Shown here: positions 1-9,436 of the stretch, one piece after another
Numbering within the stretch: position 1 is the first letter of the stretch
Layout of the letters: every line of letters begins with the position of its first letter
Source: Massilia sp. Root351
GTDB taxonomy: Bacteria > Pseudomonadota > Gammaproteobacteria > Burkholderiales > Burkholderiaceae_D
Assembly (NCBI RefSeq): GCF_001425045.1
Contig: NZ_LMDJ01000001.1
Span: forward strand, 931,859-995,858
Length of the DNA stretch: 64,000 nucleotides
Direction: 5' to 3'
Notes under the pieces: model-generated
What the model saw: only the letters and a program-made list of their open reading frames with translations
Databases searched by the model: none
Told to the model about the DNA's origin: nothing
Program-made: the position numbers and the translations under genes

Positions 1-1820
1 CGCGCGCCTTCGACGGCATGACCGAGCGGCTGCAGCAGACCACCGTGTCGCGCGATTCGCTGGCCGGGCTGAACGGCGCGCTGCAGGCGGAAATCGGCGT
101 GCGCCAGCAGGCCGAGGCGCGCACCACGGCGCAGCTGCAGCGCCTGAACCTGCTGCACCAGATCACGCGCTCGATCGGCGAGCGCCAGGATTTGCGCAGC
201 ATCTTCCAGGTGGTGGTGCGTTCGCTGGAAGACCAGCTGCCGATCGATTTCGGCTGCATCTGCCTGGTGGACCACGGCAGCGACCGGCTGCTGGTGAGCT
301 GTGTCGGCCTGCAGGGCGCGGCGCTGGCCATGGCCATGCCGGTGACGGAGCGCAGCCACATCGACATCGACGAGAACGGCCTGTCGCGCTGCGTGCGCGG
401 CGCGCTGGTGTACGAGGCCGACATCGCCGACGTCGATTTCCCTTTCCCGCAGCGCCTGGCCGGCGGCGGCCTGCGCGCGCTGGTGCTGGCGCCGCTGCTG
501 GTGGAGAGCCACGTGTTCGGCGTGCTGGTGGCGGCGCGCCGCACGCCGCACAGCTTTTCCAGCGGCGAGTGCGAATTCCTGCGCCAGCTCAGCGAGCACG
601 TGGCGCTGGCGTCCAAGCAGAGCGAGCTGTACGCGGCGCTGCAGGCCGCCTACGATGAAATGCGCCTGACCCAGCAGGCCTCGCTGCAGCAGGAGCGCCT
701 GCGCGCGCTGGGCCAGATGGCCAGCGGCATCGCGCACGACATCAACAACGCGATCTCGCCGGTGGTGCTGTACACCGAGTCGCTGCTGGAAACCGAGGCC
801 GGGCTGAGCACGCACGCGCGCTCCTGCCTGGAAGTGATCAAGCGCGCCATCGACGACGTGGCGGCCACGGTGGCGCGCATGCGCGAGTTCTACCGGCTGC
901 GCGAGCCGCAGGCCAGCCTGGCGCCGCTGGACCCGAACGTGCTGCTCAAGCAGGTGGCCGACCTGACGCGTGCGCGCTGGAACGACATGCCGCAGCAGCG
1001 CGGCATCACGATCCGGCTGGCGCTGGAGGCGGCGCCGGGGCTGCCGTCCATCATGGGCGTGGAGGGCGAGATCCGCGAAGCGCTGACCAACCTGGTGTTC
1101 AACGCGGTCGACGCGATGCCTGACGGCGGCCAGCTGACACTGCGCACCCGGCTGGACCAGACGGGTCCGGAGCCGCGCGTCTGCATCGAAGTGGGCGACA
1201 GCGGCGTGGGCATGGACGAGGACACGCGGCGGCGCTGCCTGGAACCCTTCTTTACCACCAAGGGCGAGCGCGGCACCGGCCTCGGGCTGGCCATGGTGTA
1301 CGGCATGGTGGAGCGCCACGGTGCGCAGATCGAGATTCTGACCGCGCCGGGCCAGGGCAGCGTCATGCAGCTCAGCTTCCCGTTGCCGGAGGCGGCATCC
1401 AGGGCGGCGCCGGCGCAGCCGGCCGCGCCGCTGCGGCACAGCGTGCGCATCCTGGCGGTGGACGACGATCCGCTGGTGCTCAAGTCGATGCGCGACATCC
1501 TTGCGCGCGACGGCCACGTGGTGACGGCGGCCGACGGCGGCCAGGCCGGCATCGATTCGTTCCGTGCGGCGCAGGCGCGCGGCGAACCGTACGCGCTGGT
1601 GGTCACCGACCTGGGTATGCCCTATGTGGACGGGCGCAAGGTGGCGCAGGCAATCAAGGAGATGTCGCCCTCCACCCCGGTGATCCTGCTGACCGGCTGG
1701 GGCCAGCGCATCGTGGCCGAGGGCGACCTGCCGGTGCACGTGGACCGCGTGCTGGGCAAGCCGCCCAAGCTGAGCGAGTTGCGCGAGGCGCTGGTGGCTT
1801 GCTGCGGTGCGGAGGCTTGA
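1..1820 (+). CDS. Hybrid sensor histidine kinase (HAMP end-GAF-HisKA-HATPase-REC), 5' truncated
   Basis: The reading frame is open from base 3 and the start lies before the window. An ATG at 18 is internal, because the upstream codons continue a HAMP-like helix. A GAF domain follows (roughly bases 150-640). Next comes a HisKA H-box reading GIAHDINNA near base 735, then a HATPase domain with an N-box (NLVFNAVDAMP), GDSGVGM and GTGLGLAMV. A C-terminal receiver carries the acidic pocket VDDD, the phospho-acceptor Asp in VTDLGMP and the conserved Lys in LGKPP. The likely role is autophosphorylation and relay to its own receiver. The next gene starts 2 bases after the stop, so the two kinases are probably co-translated. 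The input signal is unknown because the sensor end is outside the window. Confidence 0.9.
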   Translation, partial: RAFDGMTERLQQTTVSRDSLAGLNGALQAEIGVRQQAEARTTAQLQRLNLLHQITRSIGERQDLRSIFQVVVRSLEDQLPIDFGCICLVDHGSDRLLVSCVGLQGAALAMAMPVTERSHIDIDENGLSRCVRGALVYEADIADVDFPFPQRLAGGGLRALVLAPLLVESHVFGVLVAARRTPHSFSSGECEFLRQLSEHVALASKQSELYAALQAAYDEMRLTQQASLQQERLRALGQMASGIAHDINNAISPVVLYTESLLETEAGLSTHARSCLEVIKRAIDDVAATVARMREFYRLREPQASLAPLDPNVLLKQVADLTRARWNDMPQQRGITIRLALEAAPGLPSIMGVEGEIREALTNLVFNAVDAMPDGGQLTLRTRLDQTGPEPRVCIEVGDSGVGMDEDTRRRCLEPFFTTKGERGTGLGLAMVYGMVERHGAQIEILTAPGQGSVMQLSFPLPEAASRAAPAQPAAPLRHSVRILAVDDDPLVLKSMRDILARDGHVVTAADGGQAGIDSFRAAQARGEPYALVVTDLGMPYVDGRKVAQAIKEMSPSTPVILLTGWGQRIVAEGDLPVHVDRVLGKPPKLSELREALVACCGAEA

Positions 1821-1821
1821 G

Positions 1822-3054
<1,233 letters not shown>

Positions 3055-3075
<21 letters not shown>

Positions 3076-3567
3076 CGCAGTACGGTCGCCGCTGTCCAGG
3101 CCCAGCCACAGCGCAATCTCCTTGTTGCGGCGGTTGACCAGGCCCGCCACCACGCGGTTGTTGTCGCGGTTCCAGCGCGCCAGCTCGAACGGCACGTCCT
3201 CAAACCGGCCCGCGTTGACGCGCTTGAGCAGCGTGCTGTGCAGGAAGGCGCTGTTGCCGACGTTGAAGGCGAACGACACCAGCGCATCGAACTGGTTCTG
3301 CGTCAGCGGCACCGTCACGGCCTCGTTGACGCAGCGCTGTACCGGTTCCAGGTCCTGCTCCAGCAGCGCCTCGCACTCGGTGGCGCTGATGCCGTCGCGG
3401 TAGTGGAGCGGCTGGCCGCGCAGCCACAGCTTGCCGGAACTGCGCTCGGACGGCGTGAGCAGGTGGCCGATGCCGATGGTGGGCGCGCCGCCCGAGTCGA
3501 GATAGACATGGGGTACCACGCCTTCCCATTCCCTGAACAGGGCCTTGCCCTGGTCTCCGATTTGCAT
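3055..3567 (-). CDS. GH24 (T4-type) lysozyme/endolysin, stand-alone
   Basis: This 170-residue protein matches the phage T4 lysozyme family, which cleaves the N-acetylmuramic acid-N-acetylglucosamine bond of peptidoglycan. The catalytic triad of the family is visible as Glu15 (EWEG), Asp24 (YLDSGG) and Thr30 in TIGIGH. The C-terminal half has the usual FDALVSFAFNVG segment and RRNKE. An AGGAGG site lies 5 bases before the ATG. There is no signal peptide or N-terminal anchor, and no holin, spanin or phage gene nearby. Its last 21 bases overlap the end of the kinase on the other strand. It is transcribed divergently from polB, and the shared promoter region holds a likely LexA box, which suggests SOS induction. 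It could be a domesticated phage gene or part of a lysis response. Confidence 0.85.
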
Positions 3568-3624
3568 GATGGCCTCCTTTCTTTCTTGGACAAGGAATAG
3601 CCGCGTTGGTTCAATGGCATCGAG

Positions 3625-3640
3625 CTGGGTTTATATACAG
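3625..3640. promoter_or_regulatory. Likely LexA (SOS) box between the endolysin gene and polB
   Basis: The 16-mer reads CTGGGTTTATATACAG. It keeps the CTG-N10-CAG frame of the LexA operator, with an ideal right half (TATATACAG). A perfect TATAAT (3641-3646) for polB directly abuts it. On the other strand a TATACT (3639-3644) could serve the endolysin gene. polB is SOS-controlled in Escherichia coli, which supports the call. Binding is inferred, not shown. Confidence 0.7.
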
Positions 3641-3673
3641 TATAATTCCGGCATCGCATTGAGATACCGAACC

Positions 3674-6061
3674 GTGGCTCCGACTTCCCAGCAAGGCTTC
3701 ATCCTGACCCGCCATTGGCGCGACACCCGCGACGGCACCGAGATCGAGTTCTGGCTGGCCACGGACGACGGGCCGCGCAAGGTGCGGCTGGACGCGCAAA
3801 CCTCGGTCGCCTTCGCCGAGGCGGGCCAGCGTTCCGCCATCGAGGCGCAGCTGGCGCTGGAGGGCGGCGGCCGGGCCGGGCAGCAGCAGGCGGACGTGCG
3901 CGAGCTGTCCCTCAAGACCTTCGGCGGGCAGCCGGTGGTGGGCATCTACACCAGCCACTACAAGCAGCTCACCGCACTGGAGCGCACGCTGCGCGAGCGC
4001 GGCGTCAAGCTGTACGAAGCCGACATCCGCCCGCCCGAGCGCTACCTGATGGAGCGCTTCATCACCGCCACGGTGCAAATCGAGGGCGGCGAGCAGCACG
4101 GCCACACCATCACCGGCTGCAAGCTCAAGCCCGCGCCCGACTACCGGCCGGCGCTCAAGGTGGTGTCGCTCGACATTGAAACCAGCGCTTACGAGGATCT
4201 GTATTCGATTGCCCTGGAAGGCTGCGGCCAGCGCCAGGTCTACATGCTGGGCGACGCGCCCGAACACAGCCCGGCGCTCGACTTTGCGCTCGAATACTGC
4301 GCCACCCCGCGCCAGCTGATCGACAAGCTGAACGCCTGGTTCAAGCAGCACGACCCGGATGTGATCATCGGCTGGAGCGTAGTGCAGTTCGACCTGCGCG
4401 TGCTGCAAAAAAACGCCGACAAGCACAAGGTGCCGCTGCTGCTGGGCCGCGAAGGCAGGCAGATCGACTGGCGCAAGCACCAGGCCAAGCAGGAATACAT
4501 GTTCGCCTCGCTGCCCGGCCGCATTGCGCTGGACGGCATCGAGGCGCTGCGCGCCGCCTCCTGGACCTTCCCGTCCTTCAGCCTGGAGAACGTGGCGCAG
4601 ACCATGCTGGGCGAAGGCAAGGAGATCGGCGACGCCTACGACAAGATGGCCGAGATCGAGCGCCGCTTCCGGGACGACAAGCCGGCCCTGGCGCTGTACA
4701 ACCTGAAGGACTGCGAACTGGTGACGCGCATCTTCGAGAAGGCGCGGCTGATGGCCTTCATCCTCGAGCGCTCGCACGTCACCGGGCTGCAGGCAGACCA
4801 CTTCGGCGGCTCCATCGCCGCCTTCAGCCACCACTACCTGCCGCGCATGCACCGCGAAGGCTATGTGGCGCCCAGCGTGGGCGATATCGAAGCAGGACCG
4901 TCTCCTGGCGGCTTCGTGATGGACTCCAAGCCCGGCCTGTACGACTCGGTGGTGGTGCTCGACTACAAAAGCCTGTACCCATCCATCATCCGCACTTTCA
5001 TGGTGGACCCGGTGGGCCTGATCGAAGGCGCGGCGGCGGGCGCGGAGCAAGGCATTCCCGGCTTTCGCGGCGCCGTCTTCTCGCGCGATAAGCACTGCCT
5101 GCCGGCCATCGTCAACACCTTGTCGGCCGGGCGCGACGAAGCCAAACGGCAGAAGAACGAGCCGCTGTCGCAGGCGCTCAAGCTGCTGATGAACTCCTTT
5201 TGCGGCGTGCTCGGTTCGCCGGACTGCCGCTTCTTCAATCCCAAGCTGGTATCCTCGGTTACGCTGCGCGGCCACGAGATGATGAAGCTCACGCGCGAAC
5301 TGGTGGAGCAGGCCGGCTACGACGTGATCTACGGCGACACCGATTCCATCTTCATCTGGCTGAAACGGGAATATGCGAACGCTGAAGCGATCGCCATCGG
5401 CCAGGGGCTGGTGGACAGCATCAACGCGTGGTGGAAGGAAAAGCTCAAGCGCGAGCTGGGGCTGGACAGCCAGCTCGAGATCGAGTTCGACACGCACTAC
5501 CGCAAGTTCTTCATGCCCACCATACGCGGCACCGAAATGGGCAGCAAGAAGCGCTACGCCGGACTGAGCGCGAACGGCAAGGGCGAGGAGGAAATGATCT
5601 ACCGCGGCCTGGAAGTGGCGCGCAGCGACTGGACGCCGCTGGCGCACGAATTCCAGAAAGGCCTGTTCAACCGCATTTTCCGCAACCAGCCGTACCAGGA
5701 ATACGTGCGCGAATACGCGCGCAAAACCGTCTCCGGCGAGTTCGATGAACTGCTGGTGTACCGCAAGCGGCTGCGGCACCGGCTGGACGAGTACCAGGTG
5801 AATGTGCCGCCGCAGGTGCGTGCGGCGCGCCTGGCGGACGACTACAACAAGTCGCTGCAGCGCCCGCTGCGCTACCAGAACGGCGGCTGGATCAGCTACC
5901 TGATGACCACCAGCGGCGCCGAACCGCTGGAGGTGATCAAGTCCCCCGTCGACTACGAGCACTACCTGAGCAAGCAGCTGCAGCCCATCGCCGACGCTAT
6001 ACTGGTGCCGATGAATGACAGCTTCACCGGCCTCACCACGTCGCAGGGCAATCTGTTCTAG
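3674..6061 (+). CDS. polB: DNA polymerase II (family B)
   Basis: This is a family B DNA polymerase of 795 residues (E. coli Pol II has 783). In Proteobacteria it acts in translesion synthesis and fork restart. The GTG at 3674 is chosen because the next residues align with the Pol II N-terminus (GFILTRHWRD) and because the in-frame ATG at 3614 lies upstream of the -10 element and LexA box. The 3'-5' exonuclease motif is SLDIETS near residue 165. Polymerase motif A is DYKSLYPSII near 430, motif B is NSFCGVLG and motif C is YGDTDSIF near 553. All catalytic Asp/Glu residues expected from these motifs are present. The gene is probably LexA-controlled. A glutathione S-transferase follows 20 bases downstream. 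Confidence 0.96.
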   Translation: MAPTSQQGFILTRHWRDTRDGTEIEFWLATDDGPRKVRLDAQTSVAFAEAGQRSAIEAQLALEGGGRAGQQQADVRELSLKTFGGQPVVGIYTSHYKQLTALERTLRERGVKLYEADIRPPERYLMERFITATVQIEGGEQHGHTITGCKLKPAPDYRPALKVVSLDIETSAYEDLYSIALEGCGQRQVYMLGDAPEHSPALDFALEYCATPRQLIDKLNAWFKQHDPDVIIGWSVVQFDLRVLQKNADKHKVPLLLGREGRQIDWRKHQAKQEYMFASLPGRIALDGIEALRAASWTFPSFSLENVAQTMLGEGKEIGDAYDKMAEIERRFRDDKPALALYNLKDCELVTRIFEKARLMAFILERSHVTGLQADHFGGSIAAFSHHYLPRMHREGYVAPSVGDIEAGPSPGGFVMDSKPGLYDSVVVLDYKSLYPSIIRTFMVDPVGLIEGAAAGAEQGIPGFRGAVFSRDKHCLPAIVNTLSAGRDEAKRQKNEPLSQALKLLMNSFCGVLGSPDCRFFNPKLVSSVTLRGHEMMKLTRELVEQAGYDVIYGDTDSIFIWLKREYANAEAIAIGQGLVDSINAWWKEKLKRELGLDSQLEIEFDTHYRKFFMPTIRGTEMGSKKRYAGLSANGKGEEEMIYRGLEVARSDWTPLAHEFQKGLFNRIFRNQPYQEYVREYARKTVSGEFDELLVYRKRLRHRLDEYQVNVPPQVRAARLADDYNKSLQRPLRYQNGGWISYLMTTSGAEPLEVIKSPVDYEHYLSKQLQPIADAILVPMNDSFTGLTTSQGNLF

Positions 6062-6081
6062 CGGCCAACTCAAGGAGCTTT

Positions 6082-6762
6082 ATGATCACGTTGTACCACT
6101 GCATGAGCGCGCGTTCCTTCCGGCCCCTGTGGATGCTGGAGGAGCTGGGGCTGCCGTACGAGCTGAAGATGCTGCCATTTCCGCCGCGCGTGTTCGACAA
6201 GGGCTACCTGGACATCAATCCCCTCGGCACCGTGCCGGCGCTGCTGGACGCCGGCGTGCGCATGACCGAATCGGCCGCCATCTGCCAGTACCTTGCCACG
6301 CTGCCCGGCGCAAAGGCAATCGATGGAACGCTGGACGTGGCGCCGGGCGACGCGGCCTACGCCGCCTACCTGAACTACCTGCACTTTGGGGAGGCCACGC
6401 TGACCTTCCCGCAGACGCTGCTGCTGCGCTATGCACATTTCGAGCCGCCCGAGCGGCGCAGCCCGCAAGTGGTGGAGGACTACACCAAATGGTTCCTGGC
6501 CCGCCTGCGCACGCTGGAGCCGCTGCTGGAGCAGCAGCACTACTTGGCTGCGCAGCGCTTCACGGCGGCCGACGTGTCGGTGGGCTACGCCTTGTTACTG
6601 GCGCAGCACCTCGGCCTGGCGCCACGTTTCACGCCGGCCGTGCAGGCCTACTGGGAGCGCTTGCAGGCGCGCGCTGGCTTTCGGCGCGCCATGGCGGCGC
6701 AGGAAGGGGCGGCGATCGCGCAGGGCGTATCGACGGTGGCCGCGCCGGACTTGCGCACCTGA
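6082..6762 (+). CDS. Glutathione S-transferase family protein
   Basis: This 226-residue protein has an N-terminal thioredoxin-like GST domain: ITLYHCMSARSFRP, then NPLGTVPAL with the cis-Pro, then the glutathione-binding TESAAICQYL. An all-helical C-terminal domain follows, with FTAADVSVGYAL near residue 170. GSTs conjugate or transfer glutathione in the cytoplasm; the substrate cannot be told. The ATG at 6082 has AAGGAG 5 bases upstream. It lies 20 bases after polB and may be transcribed with it, but a functional link to DNA repair is not evident. Confidence 0.93.
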   Translation: MITLYHCMSARSFRPLWMLEELGLPYELKMLPFPPRVFDKGYLDINPLGTVPALLDAGVRMTESAAICQYLATLPGAKAIDGTLDVAPGDAAYAAYLNYLHFGEATLTFPQTLLLRYAHFEPPERRSPQVVEDYTKWFLARLRTLEPLLEQQHYLAAQRFTAADVSVGYALLLAQHLGLAPRFTPAVQAYWERLQARAGFRRAMAAQEGAAIAQGVSTVAAPDLRT

Positions 6763-6781
6763 GCCTTTCCCCGGCAGGCCG

Positions 6782-8869
6782 TCACTGTTCCTCGACGATG
6801 GCCACGCCCCATGGTTCCAGCTTGAGCGTGTCGCCCTGGCGCACTGCCGCCGGTGCCTGGCCAGCAGCCGGCGCCAGCAGCGATGCGCCGTCCTTCCGCG
6901 TGTAGATGACGTCGGCTGTGCTGGCCGAGTAGTTCAGGTAGTAGTGCACCCGCTTGCCCAGCCGGTTGACACCGCTCTTGCTGATCAGGGGGAACTTCAG
7001 CGCGCTGTCGTACGCCACGCCGGCTTTGCCGAGCCGGTCGGCCAGGATGGCTGAAATCATCGGGCCGGACGGCATGAAGCCGACATAGCTGACCATGCCC
7101 CTGCCGTAGTCGTTCTCGGTCAGGGCGGCGTACTTGCCCCAGGCCGCATGGTCGTAGCGCGCCAGCACGCGCGCGCTGGCCGGCGTCACCAGCTCCATCC
7201 AGCTGTGCGCTTCGTTGTCCTTGCCGCTCACCGCGTAGCCGTGCCCGGCCAGCGGCACGCCGTGCGGAATGGTGAACTGGTCGTAGCTGATGCCGGCCGC
7301 CTCGGCGATCCTTCCCGGCTGGCGGCCGTGGCGCACCTTCACGTTCTGGTCGGAGAAGCCGCTGCGGAAGGTGTACAGCACGTGGCCGCCGTTGCGGGCG
7401 TAGGCATTCAGCTTGTCGAGCAGGCTGTCGGCGGCCGCGTACAGCGCCGGCACGATGATCAACTTGTACTGATCGAAAGAGCCGCTGCCCGGGTCCAGCA
7501 AGTCCACGCCCACGTTCATGTGGTACAAGCCGTCGTAGAACGGGCGCAGGATGTCGTTGTATTTCAGGCCGTGCGGGAAGTGGTTCAGCGCGGTTTGCGC
7601 CTCGTTGCTGAACAGGATGGCGACCTGGTTTTCCTTGCGCAGGTTGACCAGGTGCTTGCCGACGCGCGCGAACTCGGCGCCGATCACCTTCGCTTCCAGG
7701 TAGGGCGCGTTGGGTGCGAAGTCGTGGCTCAGCAAGCCTTTCCAGTAAGTCTCGAAGGCGTTGTGGATCGAGTGCCAGTGCCAGTAGGAGACCATATTGG
7801 CGCCCGACGCCAGATGGCTATAGGCCTGCAGCCGCAGCTGGCCGGGGTAGGGCGTCCAGTCCGGGAAGCCCTGGGCCTGGGTCTCCATCACGTAGTAGTT
7901 CTTGCCGGCCTTCATGGAGCGCGCCAGGTCGCCGCCGAAGGATATTTCCAGGCCGGTCAGCTTGTCCTGGCTGGGGTGGTAGATGTCCACGCCGGCCACG
8001 TCCAGCGCGGCGGCCGCGGCGAAGTGGTCGACCTCGGTCTGGATGCCGTAGCTGTGGCCTTTCCAGTCCAGGTCGAAGTTGTGGGTGATGAACTGGCCCG
8101 GCCGCTTGTATTCGCGCACGATACGCGCCTGCCAGGCCAGGTAGCCGGTGACCAGCTGGCGCTGGAACTTCGCAAACTCGGCCGACAGGCTGGCGTTGAT
8201 GCTGGCGTCGGTGGACGGGAAATCCTGCCAGCGGTTGATGCGGTTGCTCCAGTAGTTGAGCCCGAACGCGTCGTTCAGCGCCGCCAGTGTGCCGAATTTC
8301 GCCTTGCAGTATGCAACGAACAGCTTCTGCACATTGGGGCCGGACGTGTTGTAGTGCTTGGTCTCGTTGTCGACCTGGTAGCCGATCACGGCCGGGTGCT
8401 CCCTCACGTGCGCCAGCATCTTGCGGATCACGCGTTCGGCGGCTTGCTTGAAGTGGACGTTGGTGATGTCCATGTTCTGGCGCGGCCCGTACTTGGCGCG
8501 GCCGGCGGGCGTGGCGACCAGGATGTCCGGGTGCTGCCGGGCCAGCCAGGTCGGGATGGCGTAGGTGGGCGTGCCGATGATGACGCCGATGCCGGCCTCG
8601 TGCATCGCTGCCAGCACGCGGTCCAGGTGCGAAAAATCGAACACGCCCGGGCTGGTTTCCATGGTGCCCCAGGTGGACTCGCCGATGCGCACCACATTGA
8701 TGCCGGCCGCCTTCATCATGGCCACGTCCTTGGCGAGGCGCTCGGCCGGCATGTATTCGTCGTAGTAGGCCACGCCGTAGAGCAGCTTCGGGTCCGGCGC
8801 GGTCTGCGCCTGCGCAGGCAAGATGGCGGCCAGGGTGAGCAGCAACGTAGTCAGCAAGGGCAGCTTCAT
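6782..8869 (-). CDS. Exported GH42 beta-galactosidase
   Basis: This is a 695-residue glycoside hydrolase family 42 enzyme. The start is set at 8869 because the protein then opens with a signal peptide (Lys-Leu-Pro then a leucine-rich core, cleavage after AQA near residue 22). A longer frame to 8929 adds only an unlikely extension. The TIM-barrel domain carries the acid/base Glu169 in VDNET and the nucleophile Glu329 in YYVMETQAQG. A trimerisation domain and a C-terminal beta domain follow. It probably removes galactose from beta-galactosides or plant arabinogalactan fragments in the periplasm; many GH42 enzymes are cytoplasmic, so export is notable. It is convergent with the GST gene (19-base gap). 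No transporter or sugar regulator lies beside it. Confidence 0.92.
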   Translation of the reverse strand: MKLPLLTTLLLTLAAILPAQAQTAPDPKLLYGVAYYDEYMPAERLAKDVAMMKAAGINVVRIGESTWGTMETSPGVFDFSHLDRVLAAMHEAGIGVIIGTPTYAIPTWLARQHPDILVATPAGRAKYGPRQNMDITNVHFKQAAERVIRKMLAHVREHPAVIGYQVDNETKHYNTSGPNVQKLFVAYCKAKFGTLAALNDAFGLNYWSNRINRWQDFPSTDASINASLSAEFAKFQRQLVTGYLAWQARIVREYKRPGQFITHNFDLDWKGHSYGIQTEVDHFAAAAALDVAGVDIYHPSQDKLTGLEISFGGDLARSMKAGKNYYVMETQAQGFPDWTPYPGQLRLQAYSHLASGANMVSYWHWHSIHNAFETYWKGLLSHDFAPNAPYLEAKVIGAEFARVGKHLVNLRKENQVAILFSNEAQTALNHFPHGLKYNDILRPFYDGLYHMNVGVDLLDPGSGSFDQYKLIIVPALYAAADSLLDKLNAYARNGGHVLYTFRSGFSDQNVKVRHGRQPGRIAEAAGISYDQFTIPHGVPLAGHGYAVSGKDNEAHSWMELVTPASARVLARYDHAAWGKYAALTENDYGRGMVSYVGFMPSGPMISAILADRLGKAGVAYDSALKFPLISKSGVNRLGKRVHYYLNYSASTADVIYTRKDGASLLAPAAGQAPAAVRQGDTLKLEPWGVAIVEEQ

Positions 8870-9087
8870 GGTCTCTTCATTTTTTATAGTAGTGAAGACA
8901 TTATCCAGAGCTTGCGCCGATCCGGCCAATAGCCTTTTACGCTGAAGTGATATCGATAACGGTATGGCGTTCCGGGGCGGGAAGGTCCGGCACTTTGGCG
9001 CCGTCGGTGCGCCGGCGCACCAATATGTTGCGCGGGAATGAAGTACTATGGGACATTCTTTCCGAGAGTACTGAGTCGAGGCCTGCC

Positions 9088-9381
9088 ATGAACCCAGAGT
9101 ATGACCGACGTGAGAAGTCCCAGGGCACTTCCGAAACTGCCGGATGGCATTCGCTGGAGTACGTGGTGCGGCAGGCGCTGGAAGTCCAGCGCGACATCGG
9201 CACCCCTGCGGCGGAAGATTTTTTGAAGAGCATAGGCATCAACCACAGCGTCATCGCCCGCGTGCTGGGACCGGACGGCAAGGTCCGCGCCTCCGACCAG
9301 CTGGGACTGGCGCCCACGCTGGACGTGGCCGACCTGCCGGTGTCCAAGCCCCGCTCTTATTTCCGCCGCGGGCTGATCTGA
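9088..9381 (+). CDS. Hypothetical protein, 97 aa
   Basis: No family is recognised. The ATG at 9088 is preferred to an upstream in-frame start at 8947: it has GAGG (9078-9081) just upstream, and the extension is Arg/Ser-rich and looks non-coding. The protein is soluble and charged at the N-terminus. A likely helical segment reads LEYVVRQALEVQRDIG, followed by a segment ending KSIGINHSVIARVL, and it ends SYFRRGLI. There is no signal peptide or Cys motif. It lies 55 bases upstream of the double-TetR gene on the same strand and might be co-transcribed with it. It could also be an independent stress or phage-like orphan. That it is coding at all is judged only from codon pattern and context. Confidence 0.5.
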   Translation: MNPEYDRREKSQGTSETAGWHSLEYVVRQALEVQRDIGTPAAEDFLKSIGINHSVIARVLGPDGKVRASDQLGLAPTLDVADLPVSKPRSYFRRGLI

Positions 9382-9436
9382 ACTACAATCGGCGTGATGG
9401 TCAGCGCAGACCCAGTTCAGACGCCACGAGTTCCTA

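Noticed and set aside
3611..6073. 820-codon minus-strand frame opposite polB
   Set aside because: It lies fully antisense to a motif-complete polymerase, is Val/Ala/His-rich, and has no recognisable family.
8941..8966. A sugar-repressor operator upstream of the GH42 gene (GATATCGATAACGGTAT)
   Set aside because: The dyad is too imperfect to support, and no LacI-type regulator is nearby.
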